Positions 41,617-50,768 are shown, counted from the first letter of the stretch. The stretch: 64,000 bases of DNA from Alcanivorax sp. S6407 (GCF_023016115.1 NZ_JALKBH010000002.1:644624-708623), one strand, 5' to 3'. Numbers and translations are program-made. The notes: generated by a model not told the origin, from the sequence alone.

Positions 41617-42517
41617 CGTCCCCCCATTGAATCCAGTATTGCACTCCCGCTTCCCTGAGCAGATTTTCTGCCTCTCTTCCCTGCAACAGGGCAAGGGTAG
41701 ACAGTAATCCGGCCTGGGTGCACTGTTGCCCAAACACCGTGACCGCCCGCGGCGCATCCGTCACTGGCCAACCACTACGCGGGTCCAGTACGTGACTGTA
41801 GCGGATACCCTCTCTGAGCAGGAAGCGACGGCTGTCGCCACTGGTTGCCAGAGCACCGGAGGTGAATTGCAGTTGGCCAACCATGGGCCGGGCTGTTCCC
41901 TCCATCCCCACCTGCCAGGGAATCTCAGCCGCCCGCCCCACCAGATCACCACCAAAGTTCACCAGCAGATCGGCATCGGTGAGCTTGCCGGCCAGCTGAA
42001 AAGCGCTGTCCACGGCGTATTCCTTGCCAATCCCTCCGAGATCCAGCTCCATCCCTTTTTGCAGACGTATCCGACCGCCATCACGCTCCACCTTCTGCCA
42101 TCCCACCAGGGGCAGCAGAGCCTCAACCTGTTCCGGTTCGGGAATCCGGTCGGAACCATCAAAGCGCCAGGCACGGCGCAACACCCCGGACGTGATATCG
42201 AAGGCGCCCTCACTGAGCTGCCAGCACTGATCAGCGAAATCCATCAGACGGGCCGTCTCCTCGTCGAGCGTCACCCACTGCTCATCACCGGCATTGATGG
42301 CCGCCACCAGATTGTCATCACGGTAACGGGAATACTTGTGTTCGATCCGCCAGGCTTCTTCGGCCACAGTTTCTGCCAGCTGTCTGGCACGGTGTTCATC
42401 GACGCCCCTGACCAGGCACTCACAGGGGCTGGCCATGGCCGCAAAACGGCCCCGCCAAAGGGGGCCGTCCTGCTCCAGGACCAGTTCCCTGTCCTGCTTT
42501 TGCTTGCCCTGTTTCAT
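41597..42517 (-). CDS. apbE: ApbE-family FAD:protein FMN transferase, no visible signal peptide
   Basis: 306 aa. ApbE attaches FMN through a phosphoester to Ser/Thr of target proteins. Family motifs are present: FDITSG near residue 100, ELDLGGIGKEYAVD around 155, a GDSR segment (ALATSGDSRR) and the metal-site HVLDPRSGWPV near 240. Unlike most ApbE proteins it begins with a hydrophilic basic stretch (MKQGKQKQDREL) with no signal sequence or lipobox, so it may act in the cytoplasm, or the true start differs. It lies between the DUF3570 and regulator genes, overlapping the latter. Confidence 0.9.
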   Translation of the reverse strand: MKQGKQKQDRELVLEQDGPLWRGRFAAMASPCECLVRGVDEHRARQLAETVAEEAWRIEHKYSRYRDDNLVAAINAGDEQWVTLDEETARLMDFADQCWQLSEGAFDITSGVLRRAWRFDGSDRIPEPEQVEALLPLVGWQKVERDGGRIRLQKGMELDLGGIGKEYAVDSAFQLAGKLTDADLLVNFGGDLVGRAAEIPWQVGMEGTARPMVGQLQFTSGALATSGDSRRFLLREGIRYSHVLDPRSGWPVTDAPRAVTVFGQQCTQAGLLSTLALLQGREAENLLREAGVQYWIQWGDDAPVTG

Positions 42518-42542
42518 GCGGGTTCCATCACAGTCACACCGG

Positions 42543-43841
42543 TTACCAATAGAAGGTATACCCGACCTGAGTGATCAACGCATCCAGTTCCGAGGCATCG
42601 CTGCCCCCACTCTGGGTAAAGCTTTCCACCCGCAGGCTGAGCTGCTGGTTGTTGGCCCACTCTTTGCCCACCTTGAAACCATAGGTGGTGTCGGTGAGGC
42701 TGCCCAACCGGTAATCCGCTGACACTTCAGCATTGCTGCCCTGCAAGGCAGTCAGCTCGGCGGCGGTGATGGACTCCTTGTAGAAATCTGCCTCGCTCTG
42801 GTCATACCAGCGAACGTGCGGCTGCAGGTACCAGCCATTGTCGAACTGGAAGCGGTATTTCACATCCAGGGTATGGGAAGTGATGCCCCAGTCATCGGAC
42901 ATGAACCGGTAGCCCACGGCCAGCACATCACGATTGAAGTGATAACGGTTTTCCCAGTACAGCGCATTCTTGGTGCGCGAATCCGGTCGCAGCTCGAAAA
43001 TCTGCGCATCACCGGCACCGATATCCGTGCCGCCAAAGCTTTCCGCTTCCAGTGGATCACCGTTGGCATCCACCACCGTGACTACCTTGTAGGGATCGGT
43101 GTGGTAACCGTCAGAGACCGACAGGTTGTAGTTCAACTGCATGATCCAGCGCCGGTTGATGACCTGGGTCATGCCAATCAGGAAATCATTGATCGACTTG
43201 TCTTCACTGCCATTGGTCTTGTCAGCATCACTCTGGAAGGTGAGTCCCACCGGTGAACCGCCCACCGGATCAATGGTGTCTGCCTCATGAGCCAGCCCAA
43301 AGGTCAGCGTGGTGTTCTTGTTGTTCAGATCCCACAGCAGACCGGCATTCAGCCCCAGGGAGGTGAAATCATATTCGTTGGAGAAATTCAGACCACCGGT
43401 CCAGCGCAGTGTGCGCGTAAAGGGACGGGTATACTGCATGTTGGCGGCTACCCGGGTGTCCTTGAAAGCCTCATCCAGCGGCACCTCGTTGGTCACCTCG
43501 TAGGTGCTGCCTCCGGAAGGCGTGGTGAAAGTCTGCGGCTTGGTCGAGGTAATCGCCCCGTTATGGGAGGCCCCCGTCAGGGTATCCAGCGTCAGCTTGA
43601 GTTCCAGCTCACTTTCATCCTGAAACTGCTTCTTGCCGCGTACCACTGGTTCCACTGCCGTAACCCGGTCCTGCTCGCTGTAGTACAGCACCGCAGAATC
43701 AAATTGCCAGGCATCTGCTGCATCCTGGGCAAGAGCTGGCTGCCCCAGCAAGGAACAGGTTGCCGCAGCCAGGCCCGCACCCAGTTTCCTTCCATCCAAC
43801 TTCTTCCCGTCCAGCGCCTTTCTAGCCAGTGCTTTCTTCAT
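42543..43841 (-). CDS. DUF3570 outer-membrane-barrel-like protein with ApbE-type motif
   Basis: 432 aa from the ATG at 43841 (RBS GAGGAAAG); the open frame extends upstream without support. Basic N-terminus and hydrophobic stretch end at ALAQD (about residue 40), a signal peptide. The rest alternates short polar turns and beta strands and ends with aromatic YTFYW, typical of outer-membrane barrels. Residues 86-92 (DTLTGAS) resemble the Dxx(S/T)GA(S/T) sequence modified by ApbE enzymes, and apbE is the next gene. DUF3570 has no established function. Starts 10 bp after the DUF4266 gene. Confidence 0.87.
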   Translation of the reverse strand: MKKALARKALDGKKLDGRKLGAGLAAATCSLLGQPALAQDAADAWQFDSAVLYYSEQDRVTAVEPVVRGKKQFQDESELELKLTLDTLTGASHNGAITSTKPQTFTTPSGGSTYEVTNEVPLDEAFKDTRVAANMQYTRPFTRTLRWTGGLNFSNEYDFTSLGLNAGLLWDLNNKNTTLTFGLAHEADTIDPVGGSPVGLTFQSDADKTNGSEDKSINDFLIGMTQVINRRWIMQLNYNLSVSDGYHTDPYKVVTVVDANGDPLEAESFGGTDIGAGDAQIFELRPDSRTKNALYWENRYHFNRDVLAVGYRFMSDDWGITSHTLDVKYRFQFDNGWYLQPHVRWYDQSEADFYKESITAAELTALQGSNAEVSADYRLGSLTDTTYGFKVGKEWANNQQLSLRVESFTQSGGSDASELDALITQVGYTFYW

Positions 43842-43851
43842 GGTTCTTTCC

Positions 43852-44079
43852 TCAGTTACAGCCGCAGCCACCGCCGCCAAATCCGCGCCCGCCACTGGAC
43901 GCTTCCTTACTGAAATAAATGTGGTCATCCAGCGCATCATCGAGACCGTCAGCCGCCCCCGGTGTCATTACCGGTTTGGCCAGCAGATCGCGCTCCCACG
44001 GCTGCACCCCCAGATTCTGGCACCCGGCAAGAGCACCAAGGACCGCCATCACGGCCACCAGGCCCAATACGTTTTTCAT
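43852..44079 (-). CDS. DUF4266 small lipoprotein with Gly/Cys tail
   Basis: 75 aa. Signal peptide and lipobox LAGC (C20 would be lipidated). Middle part WERDLLAKPVM is the DUF4266 signature. The C-terminus is a striking glycine/cysteine tail (SSGGRGFGGGGCGCN) with two Cys separated by one Gly. It overlaps the thioredoxin gene by 4 bp (ATGA) and precedes DUF3570 by 10 bp. Function unknown; the tail could bind metal, form a disulfide handled by the neighbouring thioredoxin, or be a modification site. Confidence 0.87.
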   Translation of the reverse strand: MKNVLGLVAVMAVLGALAGCQNLGVQPWERDLLAKPVMTPGAADGLDDALDDHIYFSKEASSGGRGFGGGGCGCN

Positions 44080-44522
44080 TGCTCCGCCTCCAATAGCCGA
44101 ACGATTTCCTGTTCGTAGTCACCTTTGTGTTTTTCGGAAAACCCGATGTGCCGGGACAGCTCGTCACCCTCAGCATTGAGCAGTACTGAACTGGGCATAC
44201 CCTGCAGGGCGTAGCGGGTAGCCAGCTCGCCGTCAGGGTCATAGACCAGCGGGAAGGCGGCAGGGTATTTATCCAGAAACAGCTGGGCATCCTCCCGGTT
44301 CGGGTCCACGTTCACGCCGATTACGGTGAACCCCTTGTCCCCGTACCTGGCCTGCATTTCATTCAGCCAGGGGAAGGAACGGCGACAAGGTCCGCACCAG
44401 CTGGCCCAGAAGTCGACGTAAATCACTTTTGCGTCCGCCACCTGCTCTTGGGAAAATGGCAGGGATTCAGCGTGGGCCAGCCAGGGAATGGCCAGCAGGA
44501 CAAGTACCCGAAGGAAGCGCAT
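44076..44522 (-). CDS. TlpA/ResA-like periplasmic thioredoxin
   Basis: 148 aa. Signal peptide residues 1-19 (LAIPWLAHAES). Thioredoxin fold with the active site WCGPC (C43, C46) and the TlpA-type insert before the cis-proline region (GMPSSVLLN). Such proteins reduce disulfides of partner proteins in the periplasm and are usually kept reduced by DsbD/CcdA; a full dsbD gene starts 190 bp away on the other strand. First gene of the six-gene operon; the likely substrates are the Cys of the DUF4266 protein, which is inference. Confidence 0.9.
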   Translation of the reverse strand: MRFLRVLVLLAIPWLAHAESLPFSQEQVADAKVIYVDFWASWCGPCRRSFPWLNEMQARYGDKGFTVIGVNVDPNREDAQLFLDKYPAAFPLVYDPDGELATRYALQGMPSSVLLNAEGDELSRHIGFSEKHKGDYEQEIVRLLEAEQ

Positions 44523-44563
44523 GAGGTTCTCCTTATGTTGAGGTCACAGCTTCCTATGGGTGT

Positions 44564-44580
44564 CTTAAAGCAACCTTAAG
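44564..44580. promoter_or_regulatory. PmrA/QseB-like direct repeat in the divergent tlpA-dsbD promoter region
   Basis: CTTAAA-GCAAC-CTTAAG: two half-sites 11 bp apart, close to the PmrA-type box (C/T)TTAA(G/T)-N5-(C/T)TTAA(G/T). Further TTAA-containing partial sites (TTTAAT 44584, GTTAAG 44628) lie nearby. The operon's own OmpR-type regulator is the natural candidate; dsbD may share it. Confidence 0.5.
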
Positions 44581-44712
44581 GCGTTTAATAATCGCGCCCG
44601 GAGGGGTAATTCGGCCTCCATAAGGGACCGTTAAGATTCCGCCCTGAAACTTATCTGCCATACAGGCATCAAAGCGGTGCCGCTTTTGCATTCGGGGACT
44701 GAGGAGAAAAAA

Positions 44713-46581
44713 ATGCATAACACCTGGCAACGACTGGGGCTCGTTCTGACACTCCTGATGGCATGGACCACGTCCATGGCCCAGGACCTTTTCGGCGAGC
44801 AACCCCTGCCAACCGTGGATGAGGCCATCCAGCTGATCGTGGATGCGGACTGGGACAACCAGCAGATGCTGCTGGATTTCGAATTGATTGATGACGTCTA
44901 TCTGTACCAGCACCGTTTCGGCTTCACCCTGAAAGACCTGAATGGCAACGTGCTGGACAGCTTTGATGGGATAACCTTGCCGGAAGGCAAACCCAAAACC
45001 GACGAAATCTTTGGCGACGTCATCGTCTATTTTCACAATGTCCGCCTCAAGCTCCCGCTGCAGAGCGTACCGTTGGTGGATACCGTGCTGGAGGTACGCT
45101 ATCAGGGTTGTATCGAGGACACCCTCTGCTACCCGCCCACCCGCAAGACCTTTGAATTCAGTAGTCCGACACCCGCAAAAAAGTCGCCAGCCGCGGCCAG
45201 CTCCATCAGTAGCGACAGCAACGGCGGCGGCTTTCTCGATACCCTGCAATCTGAAGATGCCAACGCCTTCAATCAGTGGATGGAAAACCAGTCCATTGGT
45301 CTGATCGTGGGCCTGTTCTTCGTCGGCGGCCTGTTGCTGGCCTTCACCCCCTGCGTATTCCCGATGATCCCGATCCTGTCCGGCATTATCGCCGGGGAAG
45401 ACAACCCCAGCGCCAGCCGTGGCTTCGTGCTCAGCAGCGCCTATGTATTGGGCGTGGCGGTGCCCTACACGCTGGCCGGCCTGCTGGTTGCCCTGTTCGG
45501 AGCCGGGTTGAACCTGCAATTCCTGCTGCAGCAGCCTGCCGCCATCATGACTTCCGCGGTGATCTTTGTCGTGCTGGCCCTGTCCATGTTCGGTCTCTAC
45601 GAGCTGCAGCTGCCCCACTTCCTGCGTGACAAGCTGCACCAGCCTGGCGCCGAAAAGCGTGGCAGCCTGATCGGTGCCGCCATCATGGGCGCCATCTCTG
45701 CCCTGGTCGTTTCTCCCTGTGTCACCCCGATTCTCGCCGGTGCCCTGATCTATGTTGCCGCCAGCGGCGATGCGTTTACCGGCGCCGCCTCCCTGTTTGC
45801 CCTGTCCATCGGCATGGGCATCCCCCTGATCATCGTGGGCACCGGTGGCGGCAGCCTGCTGCCCCGTGCCGGCATGTGGATGGAGGAAATCAAACGCTTC
45901 TTCGGTGTGGTCATGCTCGGCGTGGCCATCTGGCTGCTGAGCCGCATCATCAATGAAACCGTGACGCTGGGCCTTTACGGTCTGCTGTTTGCGGTTTACG
46001 GCGTACAACTGGGCGCCCTGGAATCCGCCGGAGAAGGGCTGGCACGACTGAAGCGAGCCCTGGCACTGGTACTCGCCCTGTATGGCTCGGTGATGATCAT
46101 TGGCGCACTGGGTGGCGGCAGCGATCCACTGCAACCGCTGGCCCGATTCAACGCGCAGGCGGCCAGCAGCAGTGCCGCCACCAGCCCTCAACCTGGCAAC
46201 GAGGATCATGGCCCCTGGCGAACCGTGGTTGGCAAGCAGTCACTGGAGCAGGCGCTGGCCAGCTCCCGCCGCGCCGGCAAGCCAGTGCTGGTAGATTTCT
46301 TTGCCGAGTGGTGTGTGGCCTGCAAGGTGCTGGAGGAGGAAACCCTGACCAACGCAGCGGTACTGGCAGAAATGACCGGCTTTGATCTCTACCGGGTAGA
46401 TATCACCGAGATCAACGATGACAGCCAGGCCATCATGGAGCACTACAACATCCTTGGGCTGCCAGCGCTGGTGTTCTTCGACACTGACAGCAGTGAAGTG
46501 CCCAATGCCCGGGTACTGGGCGAGATGGGCCCGGACCGCTTTATTCAGCACCTCAATGCCAGGGTCATGCCGCAGCTTTAA
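44713..46581 (+). CDS. dsbD: Thiol:disulfide interchange protein DsbD (DipZ)
   Basis: 622 aa from the ATG at 44713 (RBS GAGGAG). Carries electrons from cytoplasmic thioredoxin to periplasmic disulfide reductases. All three cysteine pairs are visible: alpha domain C133/C139 (GCIEDTLCYPP), membrane domain C214 (FTPCVFPM) and C336 (SPCVTPIL), and gamma thioredoxin domain C534/C537 (EWCVACK). Signal peptide residues 1-22 and about eight membrane helices. Divergent from the TlpA-like operon and followed by aroQ as in Pseudomonas (dipZ-aroQ1). Confidence 0.97.
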   Translation: MHNTWQRLGLVLTLLMAWTTSMAQDLFGEQPLPTVDEAIQLIVDADWDNQQMLLDFELIDDVYLYQHRFGFTLKDLNGNVLDSFDGITLPEGKPKTDEIFGDVIVYFHNVRLKLPLQSVPLVDTVLEVRYQGCIEDTLCYPPTRKTFEFSSPTPAKKSPAAASSISSDSNGGGFLDTLQSEDANAFNQWMENQSIGLIVGLFFVGGLLLAFTPCVFPMIPILSGIIAGEDNPSASRGFVLSSAYVLGVAVPYTLAGLLVALFGAGLNLQFLLQQPAAIMTSAVIFVVLALSMFGLYELQLPHFLRDKLHQPGAEKRGSLIGAAIMGAISALVVSPCVTPILAGALIYVAASGDAFTGAASLFALSIGMGIPLIIVGTGGGSLLPRAGMWMEEIKRFFGVVMLGVAIWLLSRIINETVTLGLYGLLFAVYGVQLGALESAGEGLARLKRALALVLALYGSVMIIGALGGGSDPLQPLARFNAQAASSSAATSPQPGNEDHGPWRTVVGKQSLEQALASSRRAGKPVLVDFFAEWCVACKVLEEETLTNAAVLAEMTGFDLYRVDITEINDDSQAIMEHYNILGLPALVFFDTDSSEVPNARVLGEMGPDRFIQHLNARVMPQL

Positions 46582-47031
46582 AGCCAAAAGCAGGTTCACC
46601 ACAGAGGGCACAGAGATCACTGAGTAAAAATCACCTTACCCAGTCACCGCTGTTCCCTCTGCGGCGAAGCTTGCTGCCGTTACTGCCGAAAAGAACGTGT
46701 CTGTGCGCCATCAGGGTTTGTCTTTCCTTTTCAACTTTAAACTTTGAACTTTCAACTCGATATCGCGGGCACAGCCAGCCAACCCACACCTGCCTATCCC
46801 GCGCCTTGTAGCTTGAAGCTTGCCGCTTGCAACTCCGCCCCCCTAAACAAAAAACGTGAAACAGTACCGATTTAGCGGTATCTCCCGGCAACTTGTAACG
46901 AATGTTGTAAAGCCCTTTTATCTACCCCTGTTTCGACCTAGTATTGCATGGGTGCGAGAAAGCCTCGGCGTAACCGTATTTTTCCTGCACGTTCACAACA
47001 AATAACGACACTTTCCCCAGGGAGACCCGTT
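46582..47031. repeat. Repeat fragments and aroQ leader
   Basis: 450 bp without a credible gene. A family B centre without arms (TTCACCACAGAGGGCACAGA, 46595-46620) lies right after dsbD, and a family C arm (TTGTAGCTTGAAGCTTGCCG, 46806-46825) follows. From about 46850 the DNA is AT-richer and probably holds the aroQ-accBC promoter; TTGTAA occurs twice (46893, 46905) but no good -10 partner was found. An 86-codon reverse frame here is rejected. Confidence 0.6.
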
Positions 47032-47478
47032 TTGGCTTCCATTCTGGTCTTACATGGCCCCAACCTGAACCTGCTCGGCACCCGCGAGCCGGAGAAGTAT
47101 GGTCGTACCACCCTGGCCGACATCAACCAGCAACTGCAGGAGCAGGCCAGCGCGGCCGGCCACCATCTGCAGCATCTGCAAAGCAATGCAGAATACGAGC
47201 TGATTGAACGTGTCCACGATGCCCGCACCGAAGGCATCGACTTCATCCTGATCAATCCGGCAGCGTTTACCCACACCAGTGTGGCTCTGCGCGATGCCCT
47301 GCTGGCGGTCGCCATCCCCTTCATTGAAGTGCACCTGTCCAACGTGCATGCCCGGGAAACCTTCCGTCACCACTCCTATTTTTCCGATATCGCACGCGGC
47401 GTGATCTGTGGCCTTGGCGCCACTGGCTACCAGCTGGCACTGACCGCCGCTATTGAACAACTGGCCCCCAACGAATAA
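47032..47478 (+). CDS. aroQ: Type II 3-dehydroquinate dehydratase
   Basis: 148 aa beginning at a TTG codon (47032), chosen because homology starts at [15 protein letters not shown] and a good RBS (AGGGAG) lies 9 bp upstream; an ATG 28 codons earlier gives an unlikely basic extension. Third step of the shikimate pathway. Active-site Tyr in [13 protein letters not shown], the [16 protein letters not shown] segment and catalytic His in [11 protein letters not shown] are present. First gene of aroQ-accB-accC (17-bp gap), the order seen in Pseudomonas. Confidence 0.95.
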   Translation: MASILVLHGPNLNLLGTREPEKYGRTTLADINQQLQEQASAAGHHLQHLQSNAEYELIERVHDARTEGIDFILINPAAFTHTSVALRDALLAVAIPFIEVHLSNVHARETFRHHSYFSDIARGVICGLGATGYQLALTAAIEQLAPNE

Positions 47479-47495
47479 CTGGATGGTTTAGAGAC

Positions 47496-47957
47496 ATGGA
47501 TATTCGCAAGATCAAGAAACTGATTGAGCTGCTGGAAGAGTCCGGTATTGAAGAGCTGGAAATCTGCGAAGGCGAAGAGTCTGTTCGCATCAGCCGTGGC
47601 GGCAACAAGGTCGCTGCCGCACCGGCGCAGTACTACGCTGCCCCGCAGGCCGCCCCTGCAGCCCCCGCTCCGGCACCGGCACCTGCCGCCGAAGCTGCTG
47701 CACCTGCAGCAGAAACCCCCAGCGGCCATATGGTTCGCTCTCCCATGGTCGGCACGTTCTACCGCTCTCCGGCACCGGGCGCACCGATGTTCGCCGAAGT
47801 GGGCAAGAAGGTTCAGGCCGGCGATGTCCTGTGCATCGTGGAAGCCATGAAGATGATGAACCAGATCGAAGCGGACAAGTCCGGCACCATTGACGCCATC
47901 CTGGTCGAAGACGGCGAACCGGTTGAGTTTGATCAGCCTCTCTTCTCCATCGTTTAA
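47496..47957 (+). CDS. accB: Acetyl-CoA carboxylase biotin carboxyl carrier protein
   Basis: 153 aa. Carries biotin between the carboxylase and transferase halves of acetyl-CoA carboxylase for fatty-acid synthesis. N-terminal helical part ([17 protein letters not shown]), an Ala/Pro-rich linker (about 40-75) and the biotinyl domain with the attachment site VEAMKMM; K119 is biotinylated. Lies 17 bp after aroQ and 14 bp before accC. Confidence 0.97.
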   Translation: MDIRKIKKLIELLEESGIEELEICEGEESVRISRGGNKVAAAPAQYYAAPQAAPAAPAPAPAPAAEAAAPAAETPSGHMVRSPMVGTFYRSPAPGAPMFAEVGKKVQAGDVLCIVEAMKMMNQIEADKSGTIDAILVEDGEPVEFDQPLFSIV

Positions 47958-47971
47958 GGGAGGCATCTCTC

Positions 47972-49318
47972 ATGCTGGAAAAGGTTGTCATTGCCAACCG
48001 TGGCGAAATCGCCCTGCGTATCCTGCGTGCCTGCAAGGAAATGGGCATTCGCACCGTAGCCGTCTACTCCAAGGCTGACCGCGACCTGATGCACGTTCGT
48101 CTGGCTGACGAAGCCGTCTGCATTGGTCCGGCTCCGTCCGTAGATTCCTACCTGAATATCCCGGCGATCATCAGCGCTGCCGAAGTCACCGACGCGGATG
48201 CCATCCATCCCGGTTACGGCTTCCTGGCGGAAAACGCTGACTTCGCCGAAAGCGTAGAGCGCTCCGGCTTTACCTTCATCGGCCCCAAGGCTGAGACGAT
48301 TCGCCTGATGGGCAACAAGGTAGCCGCCATTGAAGCCATGAAAAAGGCTGGCGTACCCACCGTACCGGGTTCCAATGGCCCCGTCGGTGACGACGACGAA
48401 GCTGCCCTGCAAATGGCCCGTGAAATCGGTTACCCGGTGATCATCAAGGCCGCTGCCGGCGGCGGTGGTCGCGGCATGCGCGTGGTGGAAGAAGAGCGCA
48501 CCCTGCTCAACTCCATCACCCTGACCCGCTCCGAAGCCAAGAACGCCTTCGGCGATGCCACCGTGTACATGGAAAAGTTCCTGCAGAAACCACGTCACGT
48601 GGAAGTGCAGGTGCTGGCTGACGGCGCCGGTCACGCCATCCATCTGGGTGATCGCGACTGCTCCCTGCAGCGCCGTCACCAGAAGGTCGTGGAAGAAGCG
48701 CCCGCCCCGGAGATCCCCCAGCACCTCAAAGATGAGGTAGCTATGCGCTGCGTCAACGCGTGCAAGGAGATCAACTACCGCGGTGCCGGCACCTTCGAGT
48801 TCCTGTATGAAAACGAAGGCTTCTACTTCATCGAGATGAACACTCGCGTCCAGGTAGAGCACCCGGTCACCGAGATGATCACCGGTGTGGACATCGTCAA
48901 GGAACAGCTGCGCATCGCCGGCGGTGAAGGTCTGCAGATCCAGCAAGAAGACGTGACGTTCCAGGGCCACGCCATCGAAGTACGGGTCAACGCCGAAGAT
49001 CCGGTTCGCTTTACCCCGTCTCCGGGCAAGGTGACCTACTTCCACGCCCCCGGAGGCAACGGCATCCGCGTAGACTCCCATATTTACAGCGGTTACACCG
49101 TACCTCCCTACTACGACTCCCTAATCGGCAAGCTGATCACCTGGGGGGAAAGTCGCGACATCGCCATGGCCCGCATGCGCAACGCCCTGGACGAAATCGT
49201 GGTGGAAGGCATCAAGACCAACGTGGACTTGCACCGCGACAAGATCTTCAAGGATGAAGCCTTCCTGAAAGGCGGCGTGGACATCCACCACCTTGAGAAG
49301 AAGCTGGGCGGTCATTGA
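47972..49318 (+). CDS. accC: Acetyl-CoA carboxylase biotin carboxylase subunit
   Basis: 448 aa, the standard length. ATP-grasp enzyme that carboxylates biotin on AccB using bicarbonate. The N-terminal [20 protein letters not shown], the glycine-rich loop [11 protein letters not shown], the catalytic [11 protein letters not shown] and [14 protein letters not shown] are all clear. Cotranscribed with accB. Its last 30 bp are included in a 294-bp tandem duplication downstream, which leaves the gene intact and a small orphan fragment at 49575. Confidence 0.97.
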   Translation: MLEKVVIANRGEIALRILRACKEMGIRTVAVYSKADRDLMHVRLADEAVCIGPAPSVDSYLNIPAIISAAEVTDADAIHPGYGFLAENADFAESVERSGFTFIGPKAETIRLMGNKVAAIEAMKKAGVPTVPGSNGPVGDDDEAALQMAREIGYPVIIKAAAGGGGRGMRVVEEERTLLNSITLTRSEAKNAFGDATVYMEKFLQKPRHVEVQVLADGAGHAIHLGDRDCSLQRRHQKVVEEAPAPEIPQHLKDEVAMRCVNACKEINYRGAGTFEFLYENEGFYFIEMNTRVQVEHPVTEMITGVDIVKEQLRIAGGEGLQIQQEDVTFQGHAIEVRVNAEDPVRFTPSPGKVTYFHAPGGNGIRVDSHIYSGYTVPPYYDSLIGKLITWGESRDIAMARMRNALDEIVVEGIKTNVDLHRDKIFKDEAFLKGGVDIHHLEKKLGGH

Positions 49319-49889
49319 GGCAGTGAACAGTTAACAGTGAATAGTTAACAGCTCGCGGCTTTGGCCTGTCACACGCTTCACCCACGAAGCCGCGCACAAT
49401 CTCTGTGCGCGGCTTCGTGCATTTAGGAGAACCAGAAAACTCGTTGTCATCGCCATACGGTGCAGCATAACTGCTATCATTCTCCCCGGAACGCACCCGG
49501 CGTGTGTGCGCGGCATCCATGGTTTGAGTCACCGCCCCACCAGCCCGCGCAGCTGCTCACTAGAACGAAGCGAAACATCCACCACCTTGAGCAAAGGCTG
49601 GGGCGCACCAAGGCAGTGAACAGTTAACAGTGAATAGTGAACAGTTCGCGGTTTTGGCCTGTCACACGCTTCACCCACGCAGCCGCGCACAATCTCTGTG
49701 CGCGGCTTCGTGTATTTAGGAGAACCAGAAAACTCGTTGTCATCGCCATACGGTGCAGCATAACTGCTATCATTCTCCCCGGATCGCACCCGGCGTGTGT
49801 GCGCGGCATCCATGGTTTGAGTTTCCACCCCACCATCCCGCGCAGCTGTTCACTATTCACTGTTAACTATTCACTAGAGCGAAGCGAAA
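49281..49889. repeat. 294-bp tandem duplication between accC and prmA, with family D arms
   Basis: Copy 1 begins inside the accC end (ACATCCACCACCTTGAG, 49281) and copy 2 begins with the same words at 49575. Both contain AGTGAACAGTTAACAGTGAA, a hairpin (ACGAAGCCGCGCACA with its exact inverse, 49384-49418, and again about 49678-49710), the 60-bp tract from AACCAGAAAACTCGTTGTC to TATCATTCTCCCC, and ACTAGA(A/G)CGAAGCGAAA, the sequence just before prmA. Copy 2 has an extra CTATTCACTGTTAACTATTC near its end. Small reading frames here are duplicated with the repeat and look non-coding. Confidence 0.9.
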
Positions 49890-50768
49890 ATGGCCTGGCT
49901 GCAACTTCATCTTGCCACCGACGAAAAGCATGCGGATGCCTTCCAGGCAGCGCTGGAGAATCTGGGGGCCAGTGCGGTAAGCCTGACCGATGGAGCCGAC
50001 CAGCCGGTGTTTGAACCACCGCCCGGCACCCGTCCGCTGTGGCAGAACACCGTGGTCACCGCGCTGTTTGATGCCGATAACGATCCCGCCCTGATCCAGG
50101 CCGCCCTGGAGATGCAGGGGCTCAACGCCGCTGCCATGCACCATGAAATCCTGGAAGACCAGGCCTGGGAAAGGGCCTGGATAGACGATTTCGCGCCCAT
50201 GCAGTTTGGTGAGCGGCTGTGGATCGTACCCAGCTGGAGCGAGGCACCGGACACCAACGGCGTCAACCTGAAGCTGGATCCCGGCCTGGCGTTCGGCACC
50301 GGTACCCACGAAACCACGGCGCTGTGCCTGGAATGGCTGGACAACAGCGACCTGACCGGCAAGACCGTGCTGGACTTTGGCTGCGGCTCCGGTGTGCTGG
50401 CCATCGCCGCGCTGTTGCTGGGAGCGGAACAGGCCGTCGGCACCGACATTGATCCCCAGGCGCTGATCGCCAGCAAGGACAACGCCGCCAACAACGGCGT
50501 GGCCGACCACCTGGCGCTGTTCCTGCCTGAGGATATGCCGCAAGACTTCCAGTGTGACGTGCTGGTGGCCAATATCCTGGCCGGCCCCCTGGTGGAACTG
50601 TCCGAAATGCTGGCCGGTTACTGCCGCCCCGGCTCTCGTCTTGCCCTGTCCGGGATTCTCGCCGAACAGGCGGAATCCGTCCGCGAAGCCTACAGTCGCT
50701 GGTTCGACCTCACCCCTACCACGCAAAAAGGGGACTGGGTGCGTATCGACGGGGTACGCAAGGGATAG
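49890..50768 (+). CDS. prmA: Ribosomal protein L11 methyltransferase
   Basis: 292 aa, typical length. Trimethylates Lys and the N-terminus of L11. The N-terminal substrate domain ([21 protein letters not shown]) is followed by the SAM-binding fold with [21 protein letters not shown] and the post-motif NILAGPL. The start codon directly abuts the duplicated segment (GCGAAGCGAAA-ATG), so its ribosome-binding site comes from repeat-derived DNA (AGCGA is weak). Position after accC matches Pseudomonas. Confidence 0.96.
   Translation: MAWLQLHLATDEKHADAFQAALENLGASAVSLTDGADQPVFEPPPGTRPLWQNTVVTALFDADNDPALIQAALEMQGLNAAAMHHEILEDQAWERAWIDDFAPMQFGERLWIVPSWSEAPDTNGVNLKLDPGLAFGTGTHETTALCLEWLDNSDLTGKTVLDFGCGSGVLAIAALLLGAEQAVGTDIDPQALIASKDNAANNGVADHLALFLPEDMPQDFQCDVLVANILAGPLVELSEMLAGYCRPGSRLALSGILAEQAESVREAYSRWFDLTPTTQKGDWVRIDGVRKG

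Noticed and set aside
41616-41757. N-terminal extension of the OmpR-type regulator
   Set aside because: The open frame continues upstream inside apbE, but the receiver domain starts exactly at MRLLLVEDD and the added residues match nothing.
46631-46891. 86-codon minus-strand frame between dsbD and aroQ
   Set aside because: Covers family C repeat words and has no signals of translation.
49248-49860. Two similar 61-99-codon minus-strand frames (PGRMIAVMLHRMAMTTSF type) that look like a duplicated small gene
   Set aside because: The similarity is explained by the 294-bp tandem duplication; no RBS, and the frames include hairpins and family D arms. Protein-level conservation in other genomes would reopen this.
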